Shown piece by piece: positions 37,132 to 49,383 of a stretch of DNA of 64,000 nucleotides; position 1 is the first letter of the stretch, and the number at the start of each line of letters is the position of its first letter. Source of the DNA: Lichtheimia corymbifera B2541 (lineage: Eukaryota > Mucoromycota > Mucoromycetes > Mucorales > Lichtheimiaceae); contig JNEU01001107.1 in the NCBI GenBank assembly GCA_000697475.1, positions 62,001 through 126,000 on the forward strand, given 5' to 3'. The notes beneath the pieces were generated by a model, which saw only the letters and a list, made by a program, of their open reading frames with translations, had not been told where the DNA came from and did no database searches. Made by a program: the position numbers and the translations under genes.

Positions 37132-38983
37132 ATGGATGAAAAACCAACGATAACGCAACATCAGCAGCCCCCGGTTGACTTTTCAAAGTATCAGATGGAA
37201 GATGGTCGTGTGGTCAGCACGCATGATCGCATCATCACTGGTATAAATAATCGACCGTCATACGAAGAATAGTACTGACACACCTTTAAAACCATGTAGG
37301 TGTTCCACCACCAGCCGTCGAGATACCCACAGATGAACAATTGTGGAGCAAAGAACGACCCGGTTGTCCCAATTTAAATTTCTTAAAGCAGCACTTCTTG
37401 CATGAAGGAAGGTTACAAGAGCACCAAGCCTTGCAGATCATCAATACTGTAAAATCGATTCTGCGCACTGAGCCCACCTTGGTCCGTGTACCAGCACCCA
37501 TCACAATATGTGGCGATGTTCATGGACAATATTACGACCTTATGAAGCTATTTGAAGTGGGTGGTGATCCAGCCAGCACCCGTTATCTCTTCCTCGGCGA
37601 CTATGTAGATCGCGGCTACTTCTCCATTGAAGCAAGTACTCCTCCCCCATTCCCGACATCCCTTGCATAAATGGAGTCTAATGTTTCATTTGAATAGGTA
37701 ATGCTCTATCTATGGGCTTTCAAGATGTGGTATCCACAAACATTTACACTGTTGCGAGGCAACCATGAGTGTCGTCATTTGACAGACTACTTTACGTTCA
37801 AAATGGAATGTAGGTGATATCGATCGATTCCTTGTTCCCTAGTAACACGGTCCTTTTTCAGGTAATCACAAGTACTCCGAGGAAGTCTATAATGCTGCGA
37901 TGGAATGCTTTGATTGTTTGCCTTTGGCTGCCGTTGTCAACGATCAATTTCTTTGTATGCATGGCGGTATATCACCTGCGTTGAAAACGTTGAAGGATAT
38001 TGAAGAGGTAAATATGATCATCAGCAGCAAAGGATGACCCTTTTCTAATACAGGGCTAGATTGATCGATTCCGAGAAACACCAACGAGTGGGCTGATGTG
38101 TGATTTACTCTGGGCCGATCCCTATGAAGATTTCGACGCTGAGCACAATCCCAAGTTTGATCATAACACAGTACGCGGTTGTTCATACTTTTTCAGCTAT
38201 CGAGCAGCTTGCCAATTCCTCGATAAGAATCACTTGTTATCCATTATTCGTGCACATGAAGCTCAAGCAAATGGCTATCGCATGTACCGCAAGAGTAAAA
38301 GCACAGGCTTTCCAGCATTGATGACCATCTTTTCAGCACCCAATTACATTGATGTCTACAACAACAAGGCTGCTGTCCTACGATACGATAAGAATGTCCT
38401 CAACATCCGGCAATTCAACTCAAGCCCTCATCCATACTGGTTGCCCAATTTCATGAATGTCTTTGATTGGAGCTTGCCTTTTGTTGGTGAAAAGATCACA
38501 TCCATGCTATTGGCTATCCTCAATATTTGCAGTGCTGAAGAGCTTGAATTGAGCACCGAGAAAGATCAGCATGCCTTAGAACAACGTGAGCGGGATCATG
38601 ATTTACACCGTCGATTGATTATCAAGCGCAAGATTATGGCTATCGGTCGCATGTCGCGAGCTTATACAGTTTTACGGGAACACTCGGAGCTGGTTAGCGA
38701 GTTGAAGCACTTGTCTGCAGGTGGTAAATTGCCACAAGGAACACTTATGCTTGGTTCGGAGGGAATTCGCAATGCTATCACATCCTTTGAAGAGGCTAGA
38801 CAAACCGATCTTGTGAATGAACGATTACCACCTGCCTCTGCAACACGTCGTGATTCACAGGACGATATCAAGACAAAAATTGTTGCCGAGCAAGAGCACG
38901 ATGCCCCAGAAGACAATGTCCAGCAACCACCCGGATTTTCTGCCCAAAATAAGAGATCAGGCGATCGTGCTGCACCCGTCTAA
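37132..38983 (+). CDS. CNA1: Calcineurin catalytic subunit A (PP2B)
   Basis: Calcium/calmodulin-dependent Ser/Thr phosphatase. Five exons: 37132-37240, 37300-37631, 37698-37809, 37862-38007, 38060-38983; 540 aa. Metallophosphatase motifs GDVHGQ, GDYVDRG and GNHECRHL are intact. The calcineurin B-binding helix ([20 protein letters not shown]), a calmodulin-binding segment ([20 protein letters not shown]) and the autoinhibitory stretch ([19 protein letters not shown]) follow in the standard order, so regulation is complete. Intron 2 has a GC donor (ATTGAA|GCAAGT); joining GAA to GTAATG reproduces the conserved IE-x-x-LYLW alignment, while the nearby GT would break frame. In Mucorales calcineurin governs hyphal versus yeast growth and drug tolerance (family knowledge). 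Confidence 0.97.
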
Positions 38984-39274
38984 TTGCAATATTGTATATA
39001 GTCTACTAGATAAAGATGCATTTATTACATGTTGTTTGTGTATTGTATTGTGGGTGGGAAGGGAAATATAGAAGGATACAGCTATTACGGGACGATCAAT
39101 GCCTGTAATCCGAGTATTCAACCATCCATGCCAATTATAAGTGACCCCAGACCCACACTCTCCATCATTAATCCAATACCATCATCCATTCAACTGCATT
39201 TGGAGCCATCATCTAGATATGTAGGGGGGAATCCTATACTGACATTGATATGCATCAGACTAGCGTTTATTGAT

Positions 39275-40570
39275 TTACAGTACGGGAATATAGCTGTTGA
39301 TTCGATCCTTTTGGTTCTGGGCAATGCATTCTGCAATCCATACAATGTTGCGGATCTCTTGTTCCTTGAGCTTGATGTACGAGTAAAACACGCCATAGTT
39401 GAATTGTTGCTGGAATGCCAAGCGGTTCAAAAACACCTCGTGCTCAAAAAACTTGTCTTCCAATGTCTTACCAACAGCTGATGTGTCGAAGAATGATCGG
39501 TATTCCTAAAAGCGTATTGTATTAACATGCTGCCGCATGCACTCTCCAATAACATCCTTACATGGAACACTTCACAGGTGGCCTTGACTTGTTCGAATTC
39601 ATCGGCAATGGCAAGCTTGGCGTTACCTTCAGGATACAATCTGCCGATCACGGGGAAAAGCTTCTTGCGATCTTCCTTGGGCAATTCGGTACCAAAGGAG
39701 TTGATGGTGATGTTGATGGTACGACGATCGGCTTCAAACTAATCAGGATATAATAAGTATACCTCTTCTTATTATCATTATCATCCTACTCCGCTCTACC
39801 TGCAAGATTTCGCCCATGACTTCACCGGTGGCACCACCCAACTCTTGACAGAAATTGTAAAAGTCTTCGAGATAAGCCTTGTAAAGTGTGTTGCGGATGA
39901 TTTCAATGTTGAGTTCATCGAGGTCGTGTGCGCTCAAACAATTGGCGAAATAAGGGGCGAGTGGCGTTTCGACCAACACAGTATTGTACAACTCGGACAC
40001 GGTAGTCGCCACACACAAAGCAGGCATTGATTCAAAGGTACCCAATGGGTGGCATCGTTCCAACAACTCATGGGTATCACGTTCGTGCAAGGTACCGGTG
40101 ATAAGCAAGATGACATTGTCGATCATGTATTGGTAACTATATCAACAACCCATGTTAGCTTATTTATATATTCTCACACACATGCTTCGCGTATAGCTAT
40201 TGATACTTGCGTGATATAGTCCAAAAACTTGGAAAGAGGTGCAACGGCATTGGAACGAATATAGTTGAATTCCTCCACAAGACGCTGCGTCAATCGCTCG
40301 CCAATGACAGACGTGGCAATGGGCGATGGTTCATTCTGCAACAAGGTTCCATAATCAGTAGCACCAATTTGGAGACGCAAGTCTAAACAAGACTGGGATG
40401 AGCATCTTGGCACATGGCTGGCTATCCAACTTGGTTTACGTTTTACCTTCGAGGGTCTCGCATTGGGTAAAGTTAAGGTACTGTGTGGAATTAAGAACAC
40501 CGGCAAAGTAGCCACGAAGGATGCCGTCAATGAAGCCGTCGTTCTCGTTGTAGAAGAGAGCGGATGCCAT
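39275..40570 (-). CDS. VMA6: V-type ATPase V0 subunit d
   Basis: Joins the membrane proton channel to the central stalk of the vacuolar ATPase. Five exons: 40570-40447, 40382-40211, 40136-39800, 39738-39562, 39505-39275; 346 aa, matching yeast Vma6 in length. Matches along the whole protein: N-terminal [32 protein letters not shown], then [32 protein letters not shown], and the end [20 protein letters not shown]. Intron 2 has a GC donor (ATCAC|GCAAGT, 40210-40137); only this splice restores FLDYITYQYMIDN. It lies 215 bp downstream of the HET-like gene on the same strand. Confidence 0.96.
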
Positions 40571-40784
40571 TTGTGGATGAGTGAAGTTACGGGAGAAAGA
40601 GAAAAAAGACGACGTGCGTTCGAGCAAGCGAGACTTGAAACACCAAAGGCGATTGCTTTACTTGCTTTACATTCAAATGCCGCGCTTTGCGTTGTTGATT
40701 GCATGGCAACCAACATGATGATGATCCTGCAACTGGTATTATGAACTACACATTTTATATATTTAAAGGATATCTTCTATAGTA

Positions 40785-42131
40785 TTACAAATTCATTTCT
40801 CTAATAAATGACGAGTAAACGCTTTTCATAGTACTAGCCTGTGATAGATCAAAGGGTGCTGATTTACAAACAGAATAGTAGTGCAAATCCAGCTGTTGGA
40901 CACGCATATCCTTAAACTTGCGCTGGAAAGCATACCATACGTCACTTGCATTATTCATACGGGGAAGACCAATATCAAGTAATCCAATGACGCCATAGAC
41001 AAAGTCTACCGGGTCTGTGCATGTTCTTGTTGACTCTGCAAATTTGTGCAATGTGCTCTGCAAACAAGGGAGTCGATCGTGTTCATCCAAGGCATCCGCT
41101 TGCTTATATGTTTCCTGGGCGACACTGATTTCTTGTACATGCGTCTCCAGTTGTTGAATAAGACGTGTATACTGATCACCCAATATCGTCTCTGTTTCTG
41201 TTCCTTTCATGATAACCTTGCCCACAGTGGTCAATCTTTCAGAGACTTTTTGAACCATAGAAAAGTCGAGTGTATAAGTACCAAGCTCGCTTGATGATTG
41301 TGCTGTTTCAGGCACCATGAATAATTGTTGAGGTAACACAGCTTCCTGCAAAGTCCATACACGTGTAAACCATGTACTTTGTGTGAGATCCAACAATGCT
41401 TGTACCTCGGTGGGATACTTGTCAAGGGTTGTTTTAAATAATAAAGCTTTATCCTCATCCATCTCTTCTTCTTCATCTTCATCCACGTATCCAATGAAGA
41501 TAGGTAATCGACGCGAGGGCCGTTTCTTTTCAGGAAAATGTAAAGACACCTCTTGCAAAAGTGAAGGCAAACCTTGATCCAGTTGCTTGAGCGTTTGAAA
41601 AGAGCAGTCCATCATGGCAAAGCATGCAGTGCAGTATTTGTAGATACTACCCATGATTCTGAGAGGTGTATCAACACGTGCACAAAACACATCAATCCAC
41701 CAAAACCCTGGGTTTTGCTCTAGTAGGGCAAGTAAAGTGGCTCGTTTCTCGATACGCATAGGCACAGCAGGTGCCAATACAGCGCCACCACCATCACCGT
41801 CACCGGTATTTCCCTTTTTCGTCAGAACGCCGCTATCGTCCCACATGTAATTTCTCGCGTCGCGTCCCCACAAGTGAGACAGGCAATAGTAGCCTTGTTC
41901 TTGTAGCTGTTGTCGACATGTCGCATCTGCTGTGGTGACATCTACCATTGTCATGGTAACTGTGTCATCGTTGCTATGCTTCTCCACGTGGATTAAAGAA
42001 AAGTGGGGGTTCTTGTACAACCAATTCCTGCCTTCTTCAAAGGCTTGTTGTCGTCGTGTCTCATTGTTGTAGGTGATGTCATCAACATCAGCATCATCAT
42101 CTAATAGCGCGGTAGGATCATCGTACAGCAT
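40785..42131 (-). CDS. HET-domain-like protein (heterokaryon incompatibility type)
   Basis: Single exon, 448 aa. HET motifs are present in order: YYCLSHLWG (motif 1, usually YxxLSYxWG), then WWIDVFCARVDTP with MGSIYKYCTACFAMMD (motif 2) and STWFTRVWTLQEAVLP (motif 3). A C-terminal helical region with DFVYGVIGLLDIGLP resembles the downstream part of ascomycete HET proteins. In ascomycetes the domain triggers cell death on non-self fusion; in mucoralean fungi its role is unknown. The chosen ATG follows an A/G-rich (CT on the coding strand) promoter tract; an upstream in-frame ATG exists but reads through it. No NLR or other sensor domain is attached. Confidence 0.78.
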   Translation of the reverse strand: MLYDDPTALLDDDADVDDITYNNETRRQQAFEEGRNWLYKNPHFSLIHVEKHSNDDTVTMTMVDVTTADATCRQQLQEQGYYCLSHLWGRDARNYMWDDSGVLTKKGNTGDGDGGGAVLAPAVPMRIEKRATLLALLEQNPGFWWIDVFCARVDTPLRIMGSIYKYCTACFAMMDCSFQTLKQLDQGLPSLLQEVSLHFPEKKRPSRRLPIFIGYVDEDEEEEMDEDKALLFKTTLDKYPTEVQALLDLTQSTWFTRVWTLQEAVLPQQLFMVPETAQSSSELGTYTLDFSMVQKVSERLTTVGKVIMKGTETETILGDQYTRLIQQLETHVQEISVAQETYKQADALDEHDRLPCLQSTLHKFAESTRTCTDPVDFVYGVIGLLDIGLPRMNNASDVWYAFQRKFKDMRVQQLDLHYYSVCKSAPFDLSQASTMKSVYSSFIREMNL

Positions 42132-43465
42132 GGCAAAGTGTTTTGTGTGTGAAAAAAGAGGAAAAAGGAAAAAGGAAATGACGGAGAAGAAAAAAGAAGG
42201 GGGTTCAAAAGAAGGAAAGGCGCGGATGGCTAGTCGGTATTCTGGTCTGGATTGTTTGTGCAGCTGTACAAACAATGCTGTATGATCAGATCCCGGTTCT
42301 TTCATAAAAAATGGTATATGCACCCCACAATTTCTTTTATGGATTCAAATGGCCCATGATTGCGGCTGCTGCTGCTGCTGGATTCATCATAACGTAAAAG
42401 AAAAATGTGTATAAAGACCCCAATATCATCGTTGCATGGAAACGACAGGTTGGCAGCACAATCCTTTGGTGTCCCATATCCTTGTTCATGTTTCCCATTT
42501 TGCAATTAAGTTTAGTGTGTATGCTGTTTAGAAGCTTTTCTGCATAATTATTGCTTTACCGCCCCGAATCATCCATGATGATGACGATGCTGTTAGACCA
42601 TGCACATCTCCTTCCTGTCAAATAATCTATCAATAGACAATAGATCTGCATTTATGCACATTGAAGGCTATATGCGGATGATACCATCTATGCCGTATTC
42701 TGCATGGATGGATGAGGGAGTCGGAGGATAAGGGTAAGCTATGCATCCGAGGAGTGGTATTGTCTGTGTGTTACATCAAACAAGTCCGCGTGTGCTCTTT
42801 AGGACAAACCGAGCATGTCATTACCCGTCAACCCCCTTAATCTTACAATAAAGACAAGAAAAATGGAACACGTATATTGTGATGGGGGAAAACCAAATGT
42901 GCACAATTGCATCATGCTCAGTTTTATTATCTTCTGAGTCTTCTAACAGATATGGGGAACCAGGGAAATGCAAGATGATCTTGGAGGTCTTCTTTTTTTC
43001 ATGTGGAGATCGTTTGTGTTGCACATACAATACCATTGCCGATCTTTTTCTCGTTGTTCCCCATCACTATACCGCTCCTTTTAAGTGTAATGGCTGGTTT
43101 GAGAGAACTTTATTGGTGCAAAGCCGAAACCACATGATACAATGGTAAGCAAGAGACAACAACAAGCCTTAAACGACTTTTTATAAGCGGTCATCAAGAT
43201 CCAATTCTTCTTTTGTTCACAAATGATCCTGGCCCTTGCCTTTTCTTGACGAGAATCTTTTTATTGTCACAATGGATGAAACCTGCTTTGGGAAGCACGT
43301 GGGGTGTCGCTCATGACAAAATGGATAAAACCTTGTAGGGTGGTACATGCACTTTAATGATATGTTGTGTGTGTGTGTGTGTTGGTATTTGTTATGGTCG
43401 TTGTTGTGTGTGTAATGCTGACGATGATGGGGTGTGTATCATAATATTATTTCCTCTCCTCCCTT
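42132..43465. other. Intergenic between HET-like and CAP-Gly genes
   Basis: About 1.3 kb, no supported gene on either strand. Includes a short GT microsatellite (about 43363-43381). Confidence 0.45.
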
Positions 43466-44394
43466 CTATGCTTCAACAACTGCCAAATCTTCACGAAGAA
43501 CAAAGAGACCTCGATCCCGGTCGGTCTGAAAATAGCGTTTTCCTTTGACTGAACCATCATTCTTTCCCACTAAATGGCTCATTAAGTGAATAATGGAAAT
43601 TAAATGTGTACTTCCAATGTTGGCTTACCTCGGCTATCAAGCTCAACGCCGATCCACTCTTCGCCGGGTGCAAAATCAACAGTGCCAATGAATCGAACAT
43701 GACCATAAGTCGGTAAAGGCCGCCTTAGCAACCGCACTCTGGTGCCCAAGTCCAGTGTTTGGGATATGCATGTCTTATCTTCTGCCTCTTCTTTTGAACA
43801 TAAACTCGATGCTGTGCTATTGGTGGTGCTATTGTTGATCAAGTCGCCATGTCTGGATGAGAGTGTGCTGGTTGCCACGCTGTTGCTACGTTTTACGGGT
43901 GATGTTGTTGTTGCTGCTGATGGAATCCATATTTTGCGTCTCCAACCCTTTGCAGAAGGAGCAGATGAATCGACGACAGGAGCGCTATTAGGGCGTTTGG
44001 GTATGGATGGGGTATCATCAATCATGATTGTACGAGGTGTAGGTGGCAATTCAAACTTGAGAGTGGTTGTTCTGCGTTGTAGTTGTTCTTCGCGTTCTTC
44101 AAGTGCATCCATTCGAGCTTGGGTTTCCATAGACAAGAGCAGTTCCAGATCATTAATCATAACGTTGTCACCAAATTTGGTTGCCAGATCGTGGTCATAA
44201 GTATCAGGTGTTTTGGGATCGATGGTCATAGCAGTGGAAGGTCGAGGACGGTGAGGCTGTGAATAAATACTGGATCGACTGGTGGTGGCAATAGATGCAG
44301 ATCGACGAGGTTTATCCGATTGTTGAGAAGAACGTCGTTTACGTTTGAAGATGCTCATCATTGACAAGCATTTGAAACCGAAAAAGGAAGGCAT
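43466..44394 (-). CDS. CAP-Gly domain protein (microtubule-binding type)
   Basis: Two exons, 44394-43629 and 43569-43466; 289 aa. Residues 1-210 are basic and Ser-rich with a short helical segment rich in Glu. The CAP-Gly domain fills the C-terminus: LGTRVRLLRRPLPTYGHVRF, then GEEWIGVELD, VGKNDGSVKGKRYF (the GKNDG motif that binds EEY/F tails) and GLFVLREDL. The GKNDG motif spans the region just after the intron, so ignoring the splice truncates the domain. Either ATG at 44394 or the double ATG at 44361 could be the start. Likely a plus-end or tubulin-cofactor-type protein; the short length resembles neither CLIP-170 nor full TBCB. Confidence 0.85.
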
Positions 44395-44608
44395 GTGGAA
44401 AAGAAATAATGAAAGAGAAAGAAAGAAAGAGAAAATGTGTGTGTGTACGTGTGTGTGGGCAAATAACGATCGCAATATAAAGCCATTCCCCTCGCTCCTC
44501 CTCGCTCCATGGTGGCGGTCCTCACATTTGTTGTACTTTTTTGCTCACAAGACCAAACCAAATCCAAACCATTTTATTCCCTTTCTCTTTTTCCGTTCAT
44601 TTTGTCGT

Positions 44609-45067
44609 TTATTTGACGCGGACATTGCTTTGTTGAGCAGCTGTGGGTTGAGCAGCTTCACGTCGTGCAGCATCTTGAAGAAGGGCAGTATCAACAGCTT
44701 GTGGCGGAAGTTGCACATATCTCACAACCGATCCTCGGATGAAACAATTCTTGACAGAGGCCTATCATGATGATGATGATGATGATGATACCTGGTTACT
44801 CTTTGCATCATAAATCATCCAATCCTATTGCCATACCATATGCGGATATCGCTCCTCATCAACCACCATGATATCATCCAACTTTATGTTAAGGAACTGA
44901 TCGACCGACTTTAGTGTGCCCGTAATCGCCAAATCGTTCTTGAGTTCGACAGTGACTTTTTGATCGACGAGCGTCTTGAAGAATGAATAAAAGAGCTACA
45001 ACCACATTGGTGAGCAAGATGGCCTGCATTGGACGCGTGGGAGGGGATCGCTATTCAATTTTACCAT
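44609..45067 (-). CDS. LSM2: U6 snRNA-associated Sm-like protein LSm2
   Basis: Subunit of the LSm1-7 (cytoplasmic mRNA decay) and LSm2-8 (nuclear U6) rings. Three coding exons: 45067-45065 (the ATG alone), 44995-44837, 44761-44609; 104 aa. The sequence is close to the family consensus: LFYSFFKTLVDQKVTVELKN and GTLKSVDQFLNIKLDD (Sm1), then ASVKNCFIRGSVVRYVQLP (Sm2) and VDTALLQDAARREA. The start codon is its own coding exon, split from the rest by a 69-bp intron. An ATG-trinucleotide repeat lies in intron 2. Divergent from the JEN-type carrier gene. Confidence 0.95.
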
Positions 45068-45894
45068 TGTGAAATAGTCGGGAGAGGAGCAACCAGCCTA
45101 TTTGATTGTGGCCCACCCAACCCAAAGCTGAGTTATTATGCAAATAGAGGTGGCTGGAAAATATGCGTTGCTATGCAACTCGTCCTTGACACCTTGATAC
45201 CTAAATGAAAGAGCAGATGATCTTGTGCTTGATACAGGACCCTTCCACAAGAAAGCTACCACGAGAGCAAACGTAATGAGAAGCACCTATTGATAAGCAT
45301 TTATTAAAAGATGGCATGTGATCCACCGTGATATGTATCCAAGTGAAACGATCAAGATCTTGATAGTCTCTCAGGTAAGCATGTACACGATATTGGAGTT
45401 TCCCATCACCCACTCACATTGCTGAACCAACAGAGTGGTACAAACGAAGGCAACGTGTAAGGGCTTACATATATGATATGGCGCGTATCAAGATAGCTGG
45501 TGCATGTTGTCATTTGATGATCGTGGCGCTGTAGTTCTCAAGGTTAGATTGTGATAGACTTGCAGGTTTAGAAGGCTCTTGAATTTCTTCTTGAATGAAA
45601 GGATAAAAGGATGTGATCCGAAATTGTATACAGTAATTTCCGGTGAACGTGATGCTTCTTGATCCATGAGAAAAAAAGGTGGCTAGTGGTTGTGGTTGTG
45701 GTTATGGTGTGGTTGGTGGGATGAGATAAGCCAATGACTTTGCCCATATCTGTAAGCTTTTGAGCTACACGTTACTTCCCCATTTGAGCTTTATGTATAA
45801 AAGAGGTATTCATGCTTCCTTCATCTCCCCGCCTTTTTACTCCCATCACCTTGTTGACATTTTTCTTTTCTTTTCTTTTCTGCCAGACTTCTTC
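45068..45894. other. Intergenic between LSM2 and carrier genes, with weak coding-like traces
   Basis: No gene I can support. On the minus strand a start MDQEASRSPEITVYNF (45667) and a hydrophobic piece LLITFALVVAFLWK (near 45283) with plausible splice sites hint at a small intron-rich gene, but I could not build a convincing continuous frame. Confidence 0.3.
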
Positions 45895-48653
45895 ATGATG
45901 ACATCTCACACGAGCAATCATGACACTGCTGCCCCTGATGGTGATAACAATAACAACAACCATCATATGTTGTCATCTTCTTCCAATGATAGGGATAACA
46001 TCGTCGTGACAACCGCTGCTGATGATGATGATGCACAGAGTCATCAGCGTAGTGCTACCAAGAGCGTTCATGGCAGCAAACCTGATCTGAGCACTCGCAT
46101 TAGAAATCATTTCAAGCACATCTTTGGCACCATTTTTGTGAAGCCGCAGGGTAGACCACCTAACCTTTTCAAACAGCTTTTTAGCCTCAATACCAAACAA
46201 CGACTGGCTTTTGCTGCCGGTAGGTTTTGTGTATCGTATTGCTACTACTTGGAGTTTAATACCATTGTTTCAAGCTTTTTGTGGCTGGCTTTTCGATTCA
46301 TATGACTTTTTCTGTGTTTCTTTGTCGGCTCCTTATATTGGTAAAATGCTTGGGGACAGATTAGAGATGCAGATTTATGCAACAGTGGGCTCATTATCAA
46401 TGTATATATATAGCCGAAGATTTTGGTGTCGAGGTATCAGATGTAACATGTAAGGATCCATTACTGCATATGTAACATATTAGTATTCCTCTTACCATTG
46501 TCCACGTGTAGCTGCCATTACTACAACACTGGTAACGTCGTTTTTTCTTGGTACCTTTACTGCGTTGAGCTAAACTTCCTGAATTCAGATGTTGCGTTCT
46601 GTTGGTGCTCTCATATTTGGGTAAAATAGCAAAAGCAGTAATGATAACGTGCGTGTGAATTGCTGATTGTTTTCCCATGTGCATGCACAGGGTCATGGCT
46701 GACAAGTGGGGACGTCGATGGCCTTTGATGATTGACATTTTTTTGTATTCCGTCATCAACATGTGCAGCGGCTTTGCACCCAACCTTTCAACGTTCATCG
46801 GCTTACGTGCTTTGTTCGGTATAGCTATGGGAGCCGAATGGGGAATTGGAGCGAGTTTGGCCCTCGAATCGTTACCAATCGAAACAAGGGGCTTGTTTTC
46901 CGGGATCTATCAAGAAGGTAAACATTACCAAGAAAAAGATCCCTGATCCAAAACCTTGTTGACAAGCCCTATTTTTGCACGTGAACATGTTAAGGTTATG
47001 CTGCTGGTTATCTACTTGCCACTCTGGTCAACTATGCGGTGCAAATCACAGGATCTTCATGGCGCATCATGTTTTGGTGTAGCAGTGCATTTGTGCTCTT
47101 AATCCTACCAATTAGGTTCCTCGTCCCTGAAACCGAATCCTTCGAAAAGACAAAAGAAGCACGCAAGATCCTGTCACGATCGTTCTTTATGGATATTTGG
47201 TACATGATCAAGAATCATTATCTTCGAGGTAATGTTATACAACGCACAACGAGGTACAAGACTTAGGATGGGGTCTCATGTTGATCGCTGCTATGTAGTG
47301 ATTTATATGATCATTTTGATGGCATTGTTCAATTTCTTCTCCCACGGATCACAAGACCTGTATCCCTCTTTTCTGATCAAGCAGCTCAATTACACCACCA
47401 CGGAGCAAACGGTGACAAGTGTCATTTACAACGTTGGAGGTAAAAGATGTCATCTATTTTCAAAGGATGGCTATATTAACAACATGTTATACATGAAGCG
47501 ATCGTTGGTGGCACGATTCTCGGTAAGTATTCAAGTTATCTTGACCATTTCGATTATGCATAATGATATACGTAATGTAATACATAGGATGCTACTCGAC
47601 CTATTTTGGAAGAAAGTTGACCATTGCGGTAGCGTGTGTGTTTGTTGGTGCATTTATCCCACTCTGGGTCTTTGGACCTAACATCCAGTCTATCCAATTT
47701 GGGTCGTTTGTGTTGCAATTCTTTGTGCAAGTGAGTGCAACAATCAAATTGGGGGTGGTGGATATCATGAGGACAATGAATTATGTCTGTGTGAGGACAA
47801 GATCATTGATGCATTTTCATTATCCATTGTAGGGAGCGTGGGGTAATGTATCGTAACACACGTTACGGCAACGTGTTGCTTGGCAAAAAGATCGCTGTAG
47901 TAGTAGCAGTCTGACATTTTCCCATCACCACCCCTTCTTGTTGTATATTAGGTGTGATCCCTGCTCACTTGATTGAGCTTGCCCCAGCATCCTTCAGAGG
48001 GTTGATGCCAGGTAATTGCGAAAAAGGCATCAAATGCATATATTGCGGATATTAACACTATATCCAATCAGGTTTGGCATATCAGCTTGGTAATCTTATA
48101 AGTGCAGCCAGCAGCCAAATCCAAGCATCGATTGGAGAACGATACCCTTTACGCAATCCCGATGGCAGTTTACTGCTGCGTGAAGGCAAACCTGTGCCTG
48201 ATTATGGGTATATTTGCTCTCAGACCACAAGGGGTGATGCAATTCTAATGCTGAGCAAATTAGGCTTGTTCAAGCTTTATTCATGGGAATTGATGCAGCA
48301 CTGCTTCTTATTTGCAGTAAGTAGAATGACGAGACGGGCAAATGGATGAAATTGGAAAGCGTCCTTTGTGTGGAATCAAGGGATTGGGGGAGCGGTAAAG
48401 GATTAAGTGGATTTCATGTTCATTGACCATGTGTGTTTGTGTAGCGTTGCTGGGCAACGAGGAGCGCAGCAAGAACTTTTTGGATAATTTAGCCGAGGAT
48501 GAACATGGCAATGTCATTGGAGTCAAGGATATCGAGGCTATCAAGCAAGAGCAAGGCGAGAGTGTAATGGAGAAAAATGTCGAAACCGCTGATGGTGAGC
48601 AGCAACAAGAAGAACAAGAACAGCAGAATGTTGAAAAGAAACAAGTTCAATGA
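45895..48653 (+). CDS. JEN-type monocarboxylate/dicarboxylate:H+ symporter (MFS)
   Basis: Proton-coupled carboxylate carrier of the plasma membrane. Fifteen exons: 45895-46219, 46275-46340, 46414-46449, 46512-46531, 46589-46620, 46691-46917, 46995-47228, 47299-47439, 47499-47522, 47588-47730, 47833-47842, 47952-48011, 48072-48207, 48264-48316, 48445-48653; 571 aa. Signatures: WLFDSYDFF in TM1, DKWGRRWP in loop 2-3, and NFFSHGSQDLYPS, matching the Jen1 motif N-x-x-S/T-H-x-S/T-Q-D-x3-T with Ser last. VQGAWGVIPAHL is rebuilt only if the 10-nt exon GGAGCGTGGG is included. Several exons are 20-36 nt. Fungal Jen carriers are glucose-repressed; no control site was identified here. Confidence 0.9.
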
Positions 48654-49383
48654 CCTTTTGACCCCCAAGTAGTAGTAGTGGTACACCTTTCTTGACTCAC
48701 AGACATTATGCATTGTAATACGATATAATAGTGATACCTTTTTACCAGTAGCTTAATGTTATAGTGGACCATTCAAAATGCAGGACAATGATCGTTAGTG
48801 TCATGTGTAAGCACGAGATATAATCACCGCAAAGGAAAACAAAAAGGGATGAGTAGTGCGAAGAATGATATCAGTGCGTTGACGCTCGGTTTTTAGCCTT
48901 TTAAAGCAGGCCACTCGTTCTTGGCTGCTATGCCCATGACGTGATACAGGCATTTTTCGGGGGCAGGTTAGCTTAAGCTGGTGTCACCAAGGTAGAAAAA
49001 GCCAGATCTTGCAATTGGAGATGTTTCAAATCGCAAAGGAAATGCGTGAACCACCACGGCTACTCGATCATTAAGTGAATGTTCCTTTTCTTCCTTTTTT
49101 CTTTGTCCTCCATGTCCTGAGGCTAAGCAAGCCACATCATCATTGTCATTCATTATCATAGAAGGAAACATTATACATATATCAAATCGTAGTTGTATAG
49201 TAGGTAGTCGTCAATTCTTTATTGGTTCCTTTTTTTATAGACTATCATTTCTCTAATCTGGATCGACACGTCCCCCTTTTTCTTATATCGCGAATGTTGA
49301 CAGGCACCACATATCAAACAACAAAGAGCCATCATAAGCGAGCGGTGGTAACGAGTTAACCTGCCAAACTGCATACACCGAGT
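48654..49383. other. Intergenic between carrier and FAR1-type genes
   Basis: No supported gene on either strand. Confidence 0.45.
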
